NCBI GenBank assembly: GCA_021397835.1
Contig: JAJFZO010000344.1
Coordinates: forward strand, 4,960,001 to 5,024,000
From: Moringa oleifera
Taxonomy: Eukaryota > Streptophyta > Magnoliopsida > Brassicales > Moringaceae
Direction of reading: 5' to 3'
Length of the DNA stretch: 64,000 bases
Shown one piece after another: positions 37,850-49,600 of the stretch. Each line of letters starts with the position of its first letter. The stretch's first letter is position 1. Made by a program: the position numbers and the translations under genes. A model generated the notes under the pieces. The model did no database searches and was not told the DNA's origin. It saw nothing but the letters and a program-made list of their open reading frames with translations.

Positions 37850-39312
37850 GATTCAATGATTGTATTTGTTTAAAACAAGTTCATTTTGAAGACCAAGAAT
37901 CTATATGTCACAATATTTTGAGTATAACCGATAAACATACATAAACAGTTTTAAGACTCATCATATCTTTTTTTATTTATTGAAATATTAAGATATTAGC
38001 AAGACACTCCCACACTTTAAGATATAAAAATTAGATGTATGACCTTTTCATAACTCATATGATGTCTTATTTGTTCTTTTATGGGATAATCTATTTTTAT
38101 ATATGATAAATTAAAACTATAGCTTTCTCTACAAATTTAATGGTGTTTTAGAACTTATAATTATGGCATTCATAATTTCTTTTAAGGTTTTATTTTTCCT
38201 TTGAAGCAATCCCATCTTGTCTCATGTAAGTAAATTGAAGCAATCTCATGGACTAATCCATATTCTTCACAAAATGAATTTATTTTATTTGATTCATACT
38301 CACTTCTTTTTATCATTTTTTAATTTTTTTTCCATGAAGTTAATCTTTTTCATCTTTTCTATAAATTAACAGCATGTGAAAAACTTCATCTTTATTCCTC
38401 AAAAGATATGACTTAACATATCTTGAATAATCATCAATAAAAATTACTTGAATTATATTACTCAATGAAAAGTTTTCCAAAAGTCAACTTGAGAAATTTT
38501 TTTGTTTTTTTTAGTGTAAAATGGGAATCAACAAGATAAATATGTTCTTTTTCTCTTTTGGGTACTCATAAAAAAAAAAAAATTATCGGCACATATGTGC
38601 TTGATAGCTTCAGAGTCTATTACCCAATGTTGTCTCTATAATTTTCATTTATTTGGAAGATCACAATAACAACTATCATTTCATCATTTTCTTTTAGCTT
38701 GATTTTGAGAGAACTTTCAACACCCTTATGATGTCTATATCTGCATTGATTAATGAGGTGCCTTTATTTTCACAAATAAAACAAGTTCTTTTTTTTTTTT
38801 CCTTAAAAATGAGATTCTTACCTTTGAAAATTTGCTTTATATTAGGTTTGATGTTTTACCTCTTCATAAATTGATGAGATTTATATATCCTCAATAAAAT
38901 TTGTCTTAAACATCAACTCCTTAACCTTTTCAATTTTATGTTTATTTTTCTTCTTAATCCTAACATGGATAATCGTTTTAAACTTGTTTTTTTTTATGTG
39001 TTTTATGCTATTTTTGCAATCCATCCAAGGACTTGGCCTATTTTAAACTAACACATAAATAAACTCATCTTGCAGTACTATATCTTCATTTTTAAGATCA
39101 TTAATCAACATGTGTACTTATGAATTTGTGAAGAATTTTTCTTATTATCAAGCATCTTAAAATCTAAAATATTTTCCTATTTTGCCAAAATCAAGACATC
39201 TAAAGTATCATGAACCTTATCTTACTAACACTTGATATGAACTCTGTTAAATGGTTCAATCTTGGAAGTATCAAGAAGGAATTTTGCAGCAATTAAAGCA
39301 GAAGCCATGGTG
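37850..39312 (-). pseudogene. Inverted copia relic: gag, zinc knuckle, protease, integrase
   Basis: On the minus strand from 39309 the reading starts MASALIAAKFLLDTSKIEPF, a typical gag start. Further along come a zinc-knuckle relic (HLINQC-like residues near 38760), a protease-like IDSEAIKHICAD (usual DSGAxxH), and an integrase relic with FIDDYSRYVKSYLLRNKDEV near 38430-38480, then EFILCEEYGLVHEI. Order is gag to integrase along the minus strand. Many stops and frame changes; no reverse transcriptase seen. It lies opposite to the adjacent SIRE-like gag, so at least two insertions overlap here. Confidence 0.75.
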
Positions 39313-39624
39313 TAAAAAAAAAAAAGAAAATATATCCTTAAAACTATTGTTGAAAGGGGATTAGGATCATGATCACTTAGCTAGCCTCAAAACAGCATAT
39401 TACTTCTAAAATACTCTCAGATTAATTGGCAGAACACAATGGTATTTTTTAAAGGCAACTTTTTTAAACAGAGCAACTAAAAATGACACAATCCATACTT
39501 GAAAAGGGATTATTGTGAGTACTTAGGTAAAAATTTAAGCATAGATGTGCTCCTCCAAGAGTATTTCTTGATGCAAAGTAAGTATAACTTCTAAGATTCT
39601 AAATAAGTACATTCTTAAAATATA

Positions 39625-39905
39625 ACTTTAAAAAGAAAGAAGAAAAACTTTAAAAGGAAAGAAGAGTTTTAAGGAATAAATGAAATAAAATTTTAGCTTA
39701 AAATAATAATTATATCTTTCAGATATAATAAAGATAAATTTCATCTTCAAAGATAATGTAATAAATACAAACTTTATCAAAATAAGATAGATCTTATCCT
39801 CAAAGATAATATAAATAATATAAATTTTATTCAAAAAAATAAATGTTATCTTATTTTAGAAATAAAAATAAAAATAAATCTTGTACTTTGAATTTTTTTT
39901 TTCAA
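39625..39905. repeat. Direct repeat, possible LTR of the nested copia block (right)
   Basis: Partner of 35575-35840. It ends about 35 bp before the start of the next copia LTR at 39941. Confidence 0.5.
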
Positions 39906-39940
39906 AAAACAACACAAAACTAACCAAATTAAGCATTATT

Positions 39941-40340
39941 TGTTAGATATTGGATAACATAGTTCACATGGTTTGTTAAGGGTTATAAAAGATAATTATG
40001 AAAATAATTATAATTAATATAATATTATCAGAGTTTAAATGAATAGATATTGTTTAATTTAAATTCATCTTGATGGAAGATGAATAAAAAATGACTTCTT
40101 ATAATTTTGGTCATCCCTTCACCCATTATAAATTTCATTTTTTCCATCACGAATGGTACGAAGAGAAGAATGATCAATGGAGAAAAACCAAACTTCTTCA
40201 ACTATCATTCTTTATAGGAAAACTTTTGAATTTTTTTCTATGGATTAAGGCAAGCTTTCTTAATCAATTACTTTATAGGTGAAAATCACCATACTTCAAG
40301 ATTTAAGGATTGAGATTATGTATGATTAATTTGCATAGTT
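39941..40340 (+). repeat. Left LTR of the copia element
   Basis: It begins TGTTAGATATTGG, a TG start as expected for an LTR. Its right end is set only by loss of similarity to the partner near 40340, so the true LTR may be longer. No primer binding site is recognisable. Confidence 0.65.
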
Positions 40341-43300
40341 TTTTTTTTTTAAAAAAAAGCATGTAGTATTAGGTTTAGGAGATTGTGATTTTTTTTTCTA
40401 ATTTTTTTTCTTTTCCTTACTCTCATGTTATTCATTTTATTGATGAAAAAACTAGTTCATCTATTACATTTTTTCAAATTTGTGTTTATGTTCATATTGT
40501 GTATATGGAAGGATTAGAGTTCTGGATGCTAGAATCAATGTGACCATAAGACTATTAAATAATTAGTTTTTGATATATATGCATATCTCATCACATATTT
40601 TTCTTGCATGAAGTGCTTTATCTTTGCGTCCTATAAGTTTGTATATATAGTGAGAAATTTTTTGAGTTTATTTGCTATATTAATATATATTTTAGGTCTA
40701 TAAATTTGAGATATTCATTGTATTTTAATACTAGAATTCTTTTATGATGTATATGCTAATTCTAAATATTAGGTTATTATTCGTATGTATGTTTATAACA
40801 TTTAATTCAATAAATATTATAAAAGTATTGTTAGTTAACAAATTAAGTGATTAGATCTAAAGCTTTATGTTTATTAAATTGTATGATATAATTAACTAAA
40901 TTTTTGTGATTATTTAATTTGATATTTTTATAGGATGAATAATATGTTAGTCACTTTAGTGACCAAATTAGAAAGTTTTTATAAATATCAAATTAATTAT
41001 TTTTTAAAAAAATCAATTACTCATGATTATGTGATGTTAGGTATGAGATGACATAATAATATTTATAATTTTATTTGTCATGAGGATATTAAAATTTATT
41101 GATTATAAAATATTTTTATAGTCATAAACATAGTCGTGGTAAGATAATATACTTAATTTATATGTTTCGCATACCTAAAAATAGTAGACATGTTTAATTG
41201 TATTGTATTTGATTGCCAATTATGTGAAATAACAATAAGTATTAATCAGAGTGACTTTGTACATTGTTAGATCATCCAAAGAAAAACTTCAATGTGCATT
41301 GATTGTTTGTATGTGAATCTATATTATATGCTCAAATTCAAAGAATTGATGCATGAGTAGTTATGTATTAACAACATTTGTTCCTATTTCTCTTAATGCG
41401 CAAGCTTTGTTTATTTTGAAATATAATGAACTTTCTCTAGTGGTGTGAACAAATACAATGTTATTTAATTGCTATGAATCTTGATTTGACATTCTTAATT
41501 GATAAGCCCGTTGTTATCATTGATTCAATAAAGTTTTTCCATAAAGTTTAGGAAAAAGGAAACAAACTGAACCTCTTGTTATGTGAATAACAATAATAAA
41601 AAACTTCAAGTCCACAATTCTTAAAATTGAAAATGCAAAAGAATTTATGAAATTTATATAAGAATGGTTCTAATTTAGCATTATCGATAATTATTAGTTT
41701 GAACATTGATGACTGCATTAACCATCATAAATTTTAATGGTTCATGCACTATGCATCAACACCTAACTAGAATGATAAATGTAGTAACAAATAAATTCCT
41801 TGCCTTATGAGTATTTCCCATTCCAAATGTGCTATAATACTATTAAGGATAAATGAAATATGTATGAACTACATAATATCCTCATTCAAGAGGAAAGCAA
41901 GCTAAAGCAATCAAGAATTTATATAATTAATCTCATGGGTCAACATGGAGTTAGATAGAACACTAATAAAAATAATGAAAAGAACAAATAAAGACTACAT
42001 AAAATTAATATATCATCTATCCCAATTCACAAAAAGGAATACAAGAAGAATAAGTGTCATTTTTGAAAAAAGTTTGAACACTATTGGAAAGATTGTTTGA
42101 AATGTAAGGTGTGGTTTGAAAAGAAAGGTAAGTCTAGTGCTTTTATATGTACTTTCAAATCAAATTTGACAAAAATTCCGTCTAATGCTTGGCAGATTGA
42201 TTCTGGTTGCACCATTGATGTTTCAAATATGATGCAAGGATTCCTTCCAACCCAAACTATAAATCTAAATAAAAAAGAATAAAATCAAAACTACAACCAT
42301 TTGAACCTATTGCTTAATTTTAGATACTAAACATCATTTAGATTTTTTTCAAACTTTGTATGTTTCTTGTGTTTTAGAAATTTAGTTTTTATGTCTAAAT
42401 CTGATTTAGTTAGGTATCCTTTCAAATTTGAAAATTCATGTTTTTATTTGTTTAAGTATAATCATTTCATTGGTTCTGGTGTGCTATGTGATGGTTTGTA
42501 TAAATTGAAGCTTGACAACTTTTTTGCTGAGACTTTATTAAACTTGTTCCATAGTATTGGTACTAAACATTGTTCATTTGATGAAAGTTCAATTACATGT
42601 GGTATAAGCATTTGAATTACATATTCAAAGAAAAAATCATAAGATTAGTTTAAAAAAATGAAATCATTCTCAAATTATATTTTGTTGATCTTGGCATATA
42701 CGTGTGTTGTATTAAAGAAAAACACACAAACATAGAAGTAAGAAATCAGTTACAAGAAGCACATAACTTTGAAACTTATATACATTGAAATATGTGGACC
42801 TTTCGATATTCCATTTTTTAGTCACTTTTATTGATGATTTTTTACATTATGGCTATGTCCATTTATTGCATGAAAATATCAATAAATAGATATTTTAAGA
42901 GGTGTTCGTTAATAAGGTTAAGAGACACAAAATTTTCAGGTCTAATAGAGGTGATGAATATTATGAAAAATATGATGAAATTAGATAGTGCCATGTTTCA
43001 TTCATTAAATTGCTTGAAAAATGTGGCATATATGCTCAATACACTATGTCAAAATAGGGTTACAGAAAGGTATAACCATATACTAATAGACCCGGTTAGA
43101 ATTATGTTAGGTTATTCTTCTACCATTATCTTTCTAGATGCATACTTTAAAATCCTTAATGTATTTGTTAAATAAAGTTTTTAGAAAGGTAATTCCAACA
43201 GTCTCTTTTAAATTGTGAATAGGAAGAAAACCCAGTTTAAGGTACTTGCATGTTTAGGATTGCTTATAGAAATAAGAATTTACAATCCACATGAAAAGAC

Positions 43301-44554
43301 TGGACCAAAAGATAACCAATGGCTTCTTCATTGATTATCCATAAAACTTTAAAGGATATACATTTTATTGTCTTGGTTATAGTTTGGGAATGGTTGAAAT
43401 TGAAAATATTAGGTTCATAGAAAATGGTAACATGATTAAAAGCATCGAACCATGTAATGAAAGTGGTAATTCGAAGTTAAAATGTAAGTTTCTTTACTTA
43501 TAACTTTTTCTCCAATTGTTCTTCCAGTTATTGAACTGTTTAACAACATGGAAGAACAGCAACTGAATGATCAAAATTTATAATGAACTTATTGTAAATG
43601 AATATATAGTAGATAAATCACATGAAGTAGCATTAAGAAGGTCTCATAAGTAAAAAAAAGATATGCTATTTCTAATAATTATTTGATGAGGATTAAGATG
43701 AAAAAGTGCTTCACAAGTGTTGTTCTAATTCAAAGGGATTATTAATATGATGTAATGCCCAAAGAATGAATTGGAATGTACAGAAATTGAAAGAAATTCA
43801 TATAAATCTATTGTTGAAAACCTAATTTATGCTCAAATTTGTACCAAACTAAACATCAATTTTGCTGTCATAATGTTAGACAGATATAAAAGTAATCTAG
43901 AACATTAGAAGGCTACAAAATATATATATATATGTATATATTGAGACTTTGTATCATGCTTTGAGGCTATTATCCATGGAGTATGACACGAAACTTTATT
44001 TCAAAACTTGAAATTATTGAATCGTTGAGAATTTATTGTGATAAATATGTGGTAGTTTTTTTTTTTTTTTTAAAAAACAACAAGTATGAAGGAGATTAAA
44101 TAGAAGAGTTTAAAAAACTTCGGCGTTAAAGGAGAAATTTAGAAATAAAAAGTATCAATCAAGCACAATAACACTAATCTTATGGTTATAAATCTATTAA
44201 CAAAAAGATTGCTGCTAAAGACATATAAAAAACATATTGAAAGAATAGGTACCATTGGATGTCATTATTTATATTTTGTTATCACTTTATATTTTTATGT
44301 ATTTGACACTTTGAGTTCATTTAAATATTTTTTTTATTGTTAAATATTTTACTTTTTATTATTGGTATATATATGAATGAATTACTTGACTTTAAATCTA
44401 CTAACATGATATATAGAAGGGATTATATTGAATTAATGACGCACGATCACTTTGATTCTTATTAGCTTTTATTTAATGATGATTGCTAATGTGATCCACC
44501 TAAGAAAAATGTGGCTTTTAACCCATAAAGATAATTCACATGGGCTAAAGAAAA

Positions 44555-44915
44555 AAAAATTAGATATTTTATAATGTGGTCCACATGGCTTGATAATAAT
44601 TATAAAAATAATTATGATTAATATATTAAAAATTTATATCTTATTAATTAGGTCATTGAAAAAAATATTGTTTAAATTAAATTCATCTTGATGAAAGATG
44701 AATAAAAAAGAACTTATGACTTTAATCATATCTTCATCTGTTATAAATGTTATTTTTTATTAAAAATAATATCCAAAAAATAAGAGAGAGAATTTAAGCT
44801 TTTTCAACTATCAAAAAATTATTCTCATAAATCAAGATAAATTTTTTAATTAATTATTTTAATATAAAAATTATAATATTTTAAAATTAAATATACATAA
44901 TTAATTTACATAAAT
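44555..44915 (+). repeat. Right LTR of the copia element
   Basis: Colinear with 39941-40340 by eye, with many small indels. Divergence is high, so the insertion is old. Confidence 0.65.
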
Positions 44916-45199
44916 AAAAAAATTAATGTTATTGGCTTTCTAAAAGTTCACAAGCACAGAATAAACCCATACTTTACACCTTTCACTTGCTTTTTCTTTT
45001 ATGCTTACAAATAATTTAAAATACATTTAAATTTCTCAGCATCTCATACCAAATTACTTTATACGACTTTGTGTAGATCTGAGAATAAATATAAATTTAA
45101 TGATATTGGGGCACAACATTTATTAAATAATCTTCTGGGTTCATATTATTCTGAAATAGAATTTAATTCTGGAGAACAAAAAAGTAAGTAATTTTTAAA

Positions 45200-46639
45200 G
45201 TCTCGATATTCAGTAATATTACTATAAAATGCTGCCGTGATAACGGTGTTAAACATGATGGGACGAGGAGGACGGCCTAGCAGCATGCATCGTTGTCGCT
45301 GCCTGCGAGCTCACACCTCCTGACTCTACGTGGCTTTACCAAATGGACTGTCTAGATGTCGGCACGCCACCGAGGACATAAGCAAGAAAGTGGGTCCAGC
45401 TTACAAGAAAGTGGGGTCCAGTTTACACATCTTTTTGCCACGTGGCATGTGTGAACTGGATTCAGAATCTACACACCGTCGCGCTCTCTAGACACGGCTA
45501 AAGGCTCAAACCGGAGAATCTTCCGATTATTTCTCTGTAAGTATAAATATAACGAATTTCTTAAAGAAGGATTGAGAAATTTTGTTACAGTAATTAAGTG
45601 TTTTTCTTTTTCCTTTTTCATGATTATTCGTAAAAGGAAAAAGCTCTTGTTTCCTTGTTATGAATATCTGGATGCTTGGTCCTTGGGGTTTGCATTGATT
45701 CTCTGTTTTGGTGAGGAGAATCTTTTCTCAGATTTTGGACGCTGTCTTTCTCTCTTGATCAACCCCTAGGGTTTGCCCTGATTTATCGATCGCTTACTCT
45801 CTCTCACTTGTTGGCTCATCCGCGGTTGGTTCGAGTAAGTTTCTTTTTTCTTTCTTGTTTTTTCTTTGGAAACTAGTTCAATTTTACAAAATTAAGATTG
45901 GTTATAAGTCTCTGTTTGTTGCTGAGCAAATGGAGGAAACTTGAGGAAAGGGACAGGTTTGGATTTTGTCCTTGTTTATGGAGAATATGGATCAATTATG
46001 CTGCAGTTTGTGTTAATCTCACTTCCTTATGGAGGTTATGTGCTTTCATGAGCTAAATTATGAAATTATTTGGAGATTTGTAGTTTGGCAATATTTTGTA
46101 AGCAACCAACTAGAGCATTGCAGCTTTCATATGTATCATACTTCAATTAATGTGAAACTGACAGAATAATTCCATTTGTGTTAATCTCTCTCTCTCTCTC
46201 TCTCAGAGTGCACATTGCCTGCATCTAACTGTTGCTGTTTGATCAGGTACTAAGTACTCTTTGGCCCAGACTAGCGCTGGGGAGTGTTTGGTTACCAGGA
46301 TAGACACTTTTCATGGGTCATGGATAAGTGAATGCTTGCAGTGTTTCTTAATATCTGCACATTTCCTCACACTGAATAGACAGGAGCTCTGGTTCTATAG
46401 CATATTTCAAAATCAATGATGACTAGATGTGGGATGATTAGATGATGAGGTCTGAACATGAATCGGAAAGTGGGTTTTGGATGATAATGAGTTTACAATT
46501 GGGGTGTTTATTTGACTAGCATGCTTTCAGTGCATGTATTTAATCTCTAATAGCTGTTCAGGAGGAGATTATTCAACAGCTATTAAGTAATCCAATATAC
46601 ATTAGTTTTTGTAGAATGTGGAAAATTATCTTTTAAAGA
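45200..46639 (+). promoter_or_regulatory. DGK promoter, leader exon and leader intron
   Basis: GC content rises sharply at about 45230 after the AT-rich repeat block. The perfect 12 bp palindrome TGCCACGTGGCA (45436-45447) contains a G-box/ABRE core. A 21 bp tandem duplication (AAGAAAGTGGGTCCAG-type) lies at 45384-45426. A probable noncoding exon ends at 45834 with the donor GTAAGT. A leader intron with a TC microsatellite (46185-46204) follows. The transcription start and the leader intron's 3' end are not certain. Confidence 0.55.
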
Positions 46640-49600
46640 ATGGATGACGATAGAGAAATAGATATGTTTTTTACCAGTTGGAACAGCAAGAGTCCAACTG
46701 ATACGGCAGAGTCTCGTGTCTTCATTATCTCTGGCTTTATTGCTGCCTTAGTTGGTATTTTGACTATAGCTTACACAGCTTTCCAGTGGAGAAGAAACAT
46801 TAACTTAAGTTGGATGAAAGCCATAGCCAGGTCAAAGAAAAATCCCAAGGCTAGGCATAAAGTTCCAGTTGCTCCTCATAGTTGGGTTCTGGAATCTGTA
46901 TCCCGTGGGAAGAATTTAAATTGTTGTGTATGCTTAAAGTCGGTGTCACCTTCTCAAACTATGGTGGCATCAGATAGTTTCATTCACCAATGTAGCATCT
47001 GTGGTGCAGCAGCCCACTTAAGCTGTTCTTCGGGTGCACACAAGGATTGCAAATGTGTGTCTATGATTGGATATGAGCATGTGATGCACCAGTGGGCTGT
47101 TCGGTGGACAGAGATTGCAGACCAACCTGATGAAGCTTCTTTCTGTAGCTACTGTGAAGAGCCATGTAGTGGATCCTTTCTTGGTGGATCTCCTATATGG
47201 TGCTGCTTGTGGTGTCAACGACTTGTGCATGTGGACTGTCATACTAGCATGTCAAATGAAACAGGGGATATTTGTGACTTAGGCCCATTTAGAAGACTGA
47301 TTCTATCACCACTCTATGTTAAGGAATTGAACAGCAATTCTTCAGGAGGATTTTTGAGCTCAATCACACATGGAGCAAATGAAATTGCATCATCTGTTCG
47401 TGCAAGTATTAGGAGTCAAAGCAAGAAGTACAAGCATGCTAATGAACCATCAGTTGACACAGGTAACACTGATAATACCTGCGACACATCAACAGAAAGC
47501 ACAGCTGACACCAATCAACTTGTAAATGGTTCTCATGCAATGGAGGAAGGCTGTAATGGTAATATTATAGTAGAGGGTTCACATGAAGATGTTGACGCTG
47601 ATAAAAGGTTTGAGTCGAAGCCTAGTTTTAAGAGAAGTGGATCAATTAATCAGAAGGATGAATCTCAAATATTAAGGTCAAAACAGAAATATGAGTTGAT
47701 TGAGTTGCCTGCAGATGCAAGACCCCTGCTAGTTTTCATTAACAAAAAGAGTGGGGCACAGCGTGGAGATTCCCTCCGGCAACGCCTTAACCTTCTTTTG
47801 AATCCTGTCCAGGTTTGATTGTTATGCAAATTAAATTCTTAATAGGTTATGTTTTTCTGCCTTTATGTGACATACACTATCAACCTATGACCAGCCTGCC
47901 TGGGGATCTTGGTACGAATTGGTCCCATTTGGTGCACTGATGAAATTTAGTAATCTATTTGTGTTTTAACTTGGATAAGCGACCATGTTAGTATGTTTTT
48001 CAGAAGTACTTGAGATTTCTGATTAAATGAAAATTGAGCACAAACTAAATGTAAGACGGTGAAGACAATAAATGTATCTAATATCGTCTTCTCCTTATAT
48101 ATTTGAAATATTGAATCCATTTAGCTCGTTTGATGAAGCTTATGTTAGAATAGTAGTAGGGTTGTGGAACTGTACTCTTAATTATATGTGAAAGGGATAC
48201 TAGATGCTGCTGTTAAGGTTGTGAAAATATTTCATGGATTCCTAGCTTGTCTTTTCGTATCGAAGTTCACACTTCATAACATATATCAGGTATCTGTAGG
48301 TTGGTCTTGCTCTCAATTGGCTAATGATGAATTAGCTTTCTAGAAACATGCTATCTCCTGTCATGTCGAATCAGAGTGATTGTGTGCTTGCTTGTATGTC
48401 TCGTGGCATGCATGTATCCAGGCAAGAATAAGTTTGTAACCAATGTTAGCTTGATATTTAAAGGTTGAAAATTGTTCTTTTGGCAAACCTGTCTACTTCA
48501 TCTTCCTTGGTATGGCATACTCATAATGCTGTGTGCAAGTCCTCACCATCCTGCTTTCTCTTAACTCATTAGCACATTTGTATCTAGCTAAAAGCCAGCA
48601 AATACTTGATTTACCATTGTTTGTGACTTGTACAGAGATATGTTTCTACACTTTGATGTTTATGATGATTGTCCTTGTTAATATTTCCTACAGGTGTTTG
48701 AGCTGAGCTCAACACAGGGGCCAGAAGTGGGACTCTTCCTATTCAGGAAGGTGCCCCACTTCAGAGTTCTCGTATGTGGAGGAGATGGTACTGTTGGTTG
48801 GGTTCTGAATGCTATAGAGAAGCAAAATTTTGTTTCACCTCCTCCGGTTGCTATTCTTCCAGCTGGCACGGGAAATGATCTAGCCAGAGTACTATCCTGG
48901 GGTGGTGGTTTGGGCTCAGTGGAGAGACAAGGAGGGCTTTGCACTGTCCTGCAGCACATAGAGCATGCTGCAGTTACCATTCTTGACCGATGGAAAGTAG
49001 CCATCATGAATCAACAGGGAAAGCAAATCCAGCCACCAAAATTTATGAATAACTATATAGGTTGGTCGGTTCTTACACTTTCCAGTGAATATTTCTTCAT
49101 TGACATTTTAAAGATTACAAAGCCAGATGTTCTTTGGAGGGCCGATGGATAGGTTTTGGTATTTAGACACCCGTGTGAGATATATTATCACAAATATAAC
49201 CTGCATGGTTTATGTGTACATTTGTGTTTTTGCATTTGATTCTTAAGCATAAATCCTGTTGTCTACCATGATTTTTCTTGCGTTATGGCCATGAACTTTG
49301 CAAGGTTTGTTTGCAGGGGTTGGATGTGATGCAAAGGTTGCTCTAGACATCCACAATCTACGTGAAGAGAATCCCGAGAAATTTTATAACCAGGTAATCA
49401 CCAACATTGGTTTGAAGAAATTTTTAACTACTTTCCAAAGCTTGACATCTTTTTCCTATTTGTCCAAACCAGACAACAATATACAACCTTGAGTGGTAAT
49501 TTTTTTAAATCAGATAGAGCCAGCTAGGCTGTTAAATCTGAAACTCTAAACAATATATTCAAGGAGGAGAAAGAAAACTACAATTAAATCTAAGACAGTG

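Larger units (their letters stand above)
39941..44915 (+). mobile_element. Degenerate Ty1/copia retrotransposon with both LTRs
   Basis: Left LTR is about 39941-40340 and right LTR about 44555-44915. They share TTAGATATT, CACATGG, ATTCATCTTGATG-AAGATGAATAAAAAA and the order of later blocks. Between them, on the plus strand, are gag traces from about 41470, a zinc knuckle near 42055-42110 (KCHF...HYWKDC), a protease-like region near 42190 (WQIDSGCTIDVSNMMQGF), an ORF at 42367-42615 with GSGVLCDGLYKLKLDNFF, an integrase relic from about 42790 to 43480, and an RNase H end at about 43740-44270. The reverse transcriptase core expected between about 43560 and 43740 is missing. Stops and frameshifts are numerous; the element cannot be active. 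Confidence 0.85.

Noticed and set aside
42097..42615. Two plus-strand ORFs as host genes
   Set aside because: Both are pieces of the copia polyprotein (zinc knuckle with protease, and the pre-integrase region).
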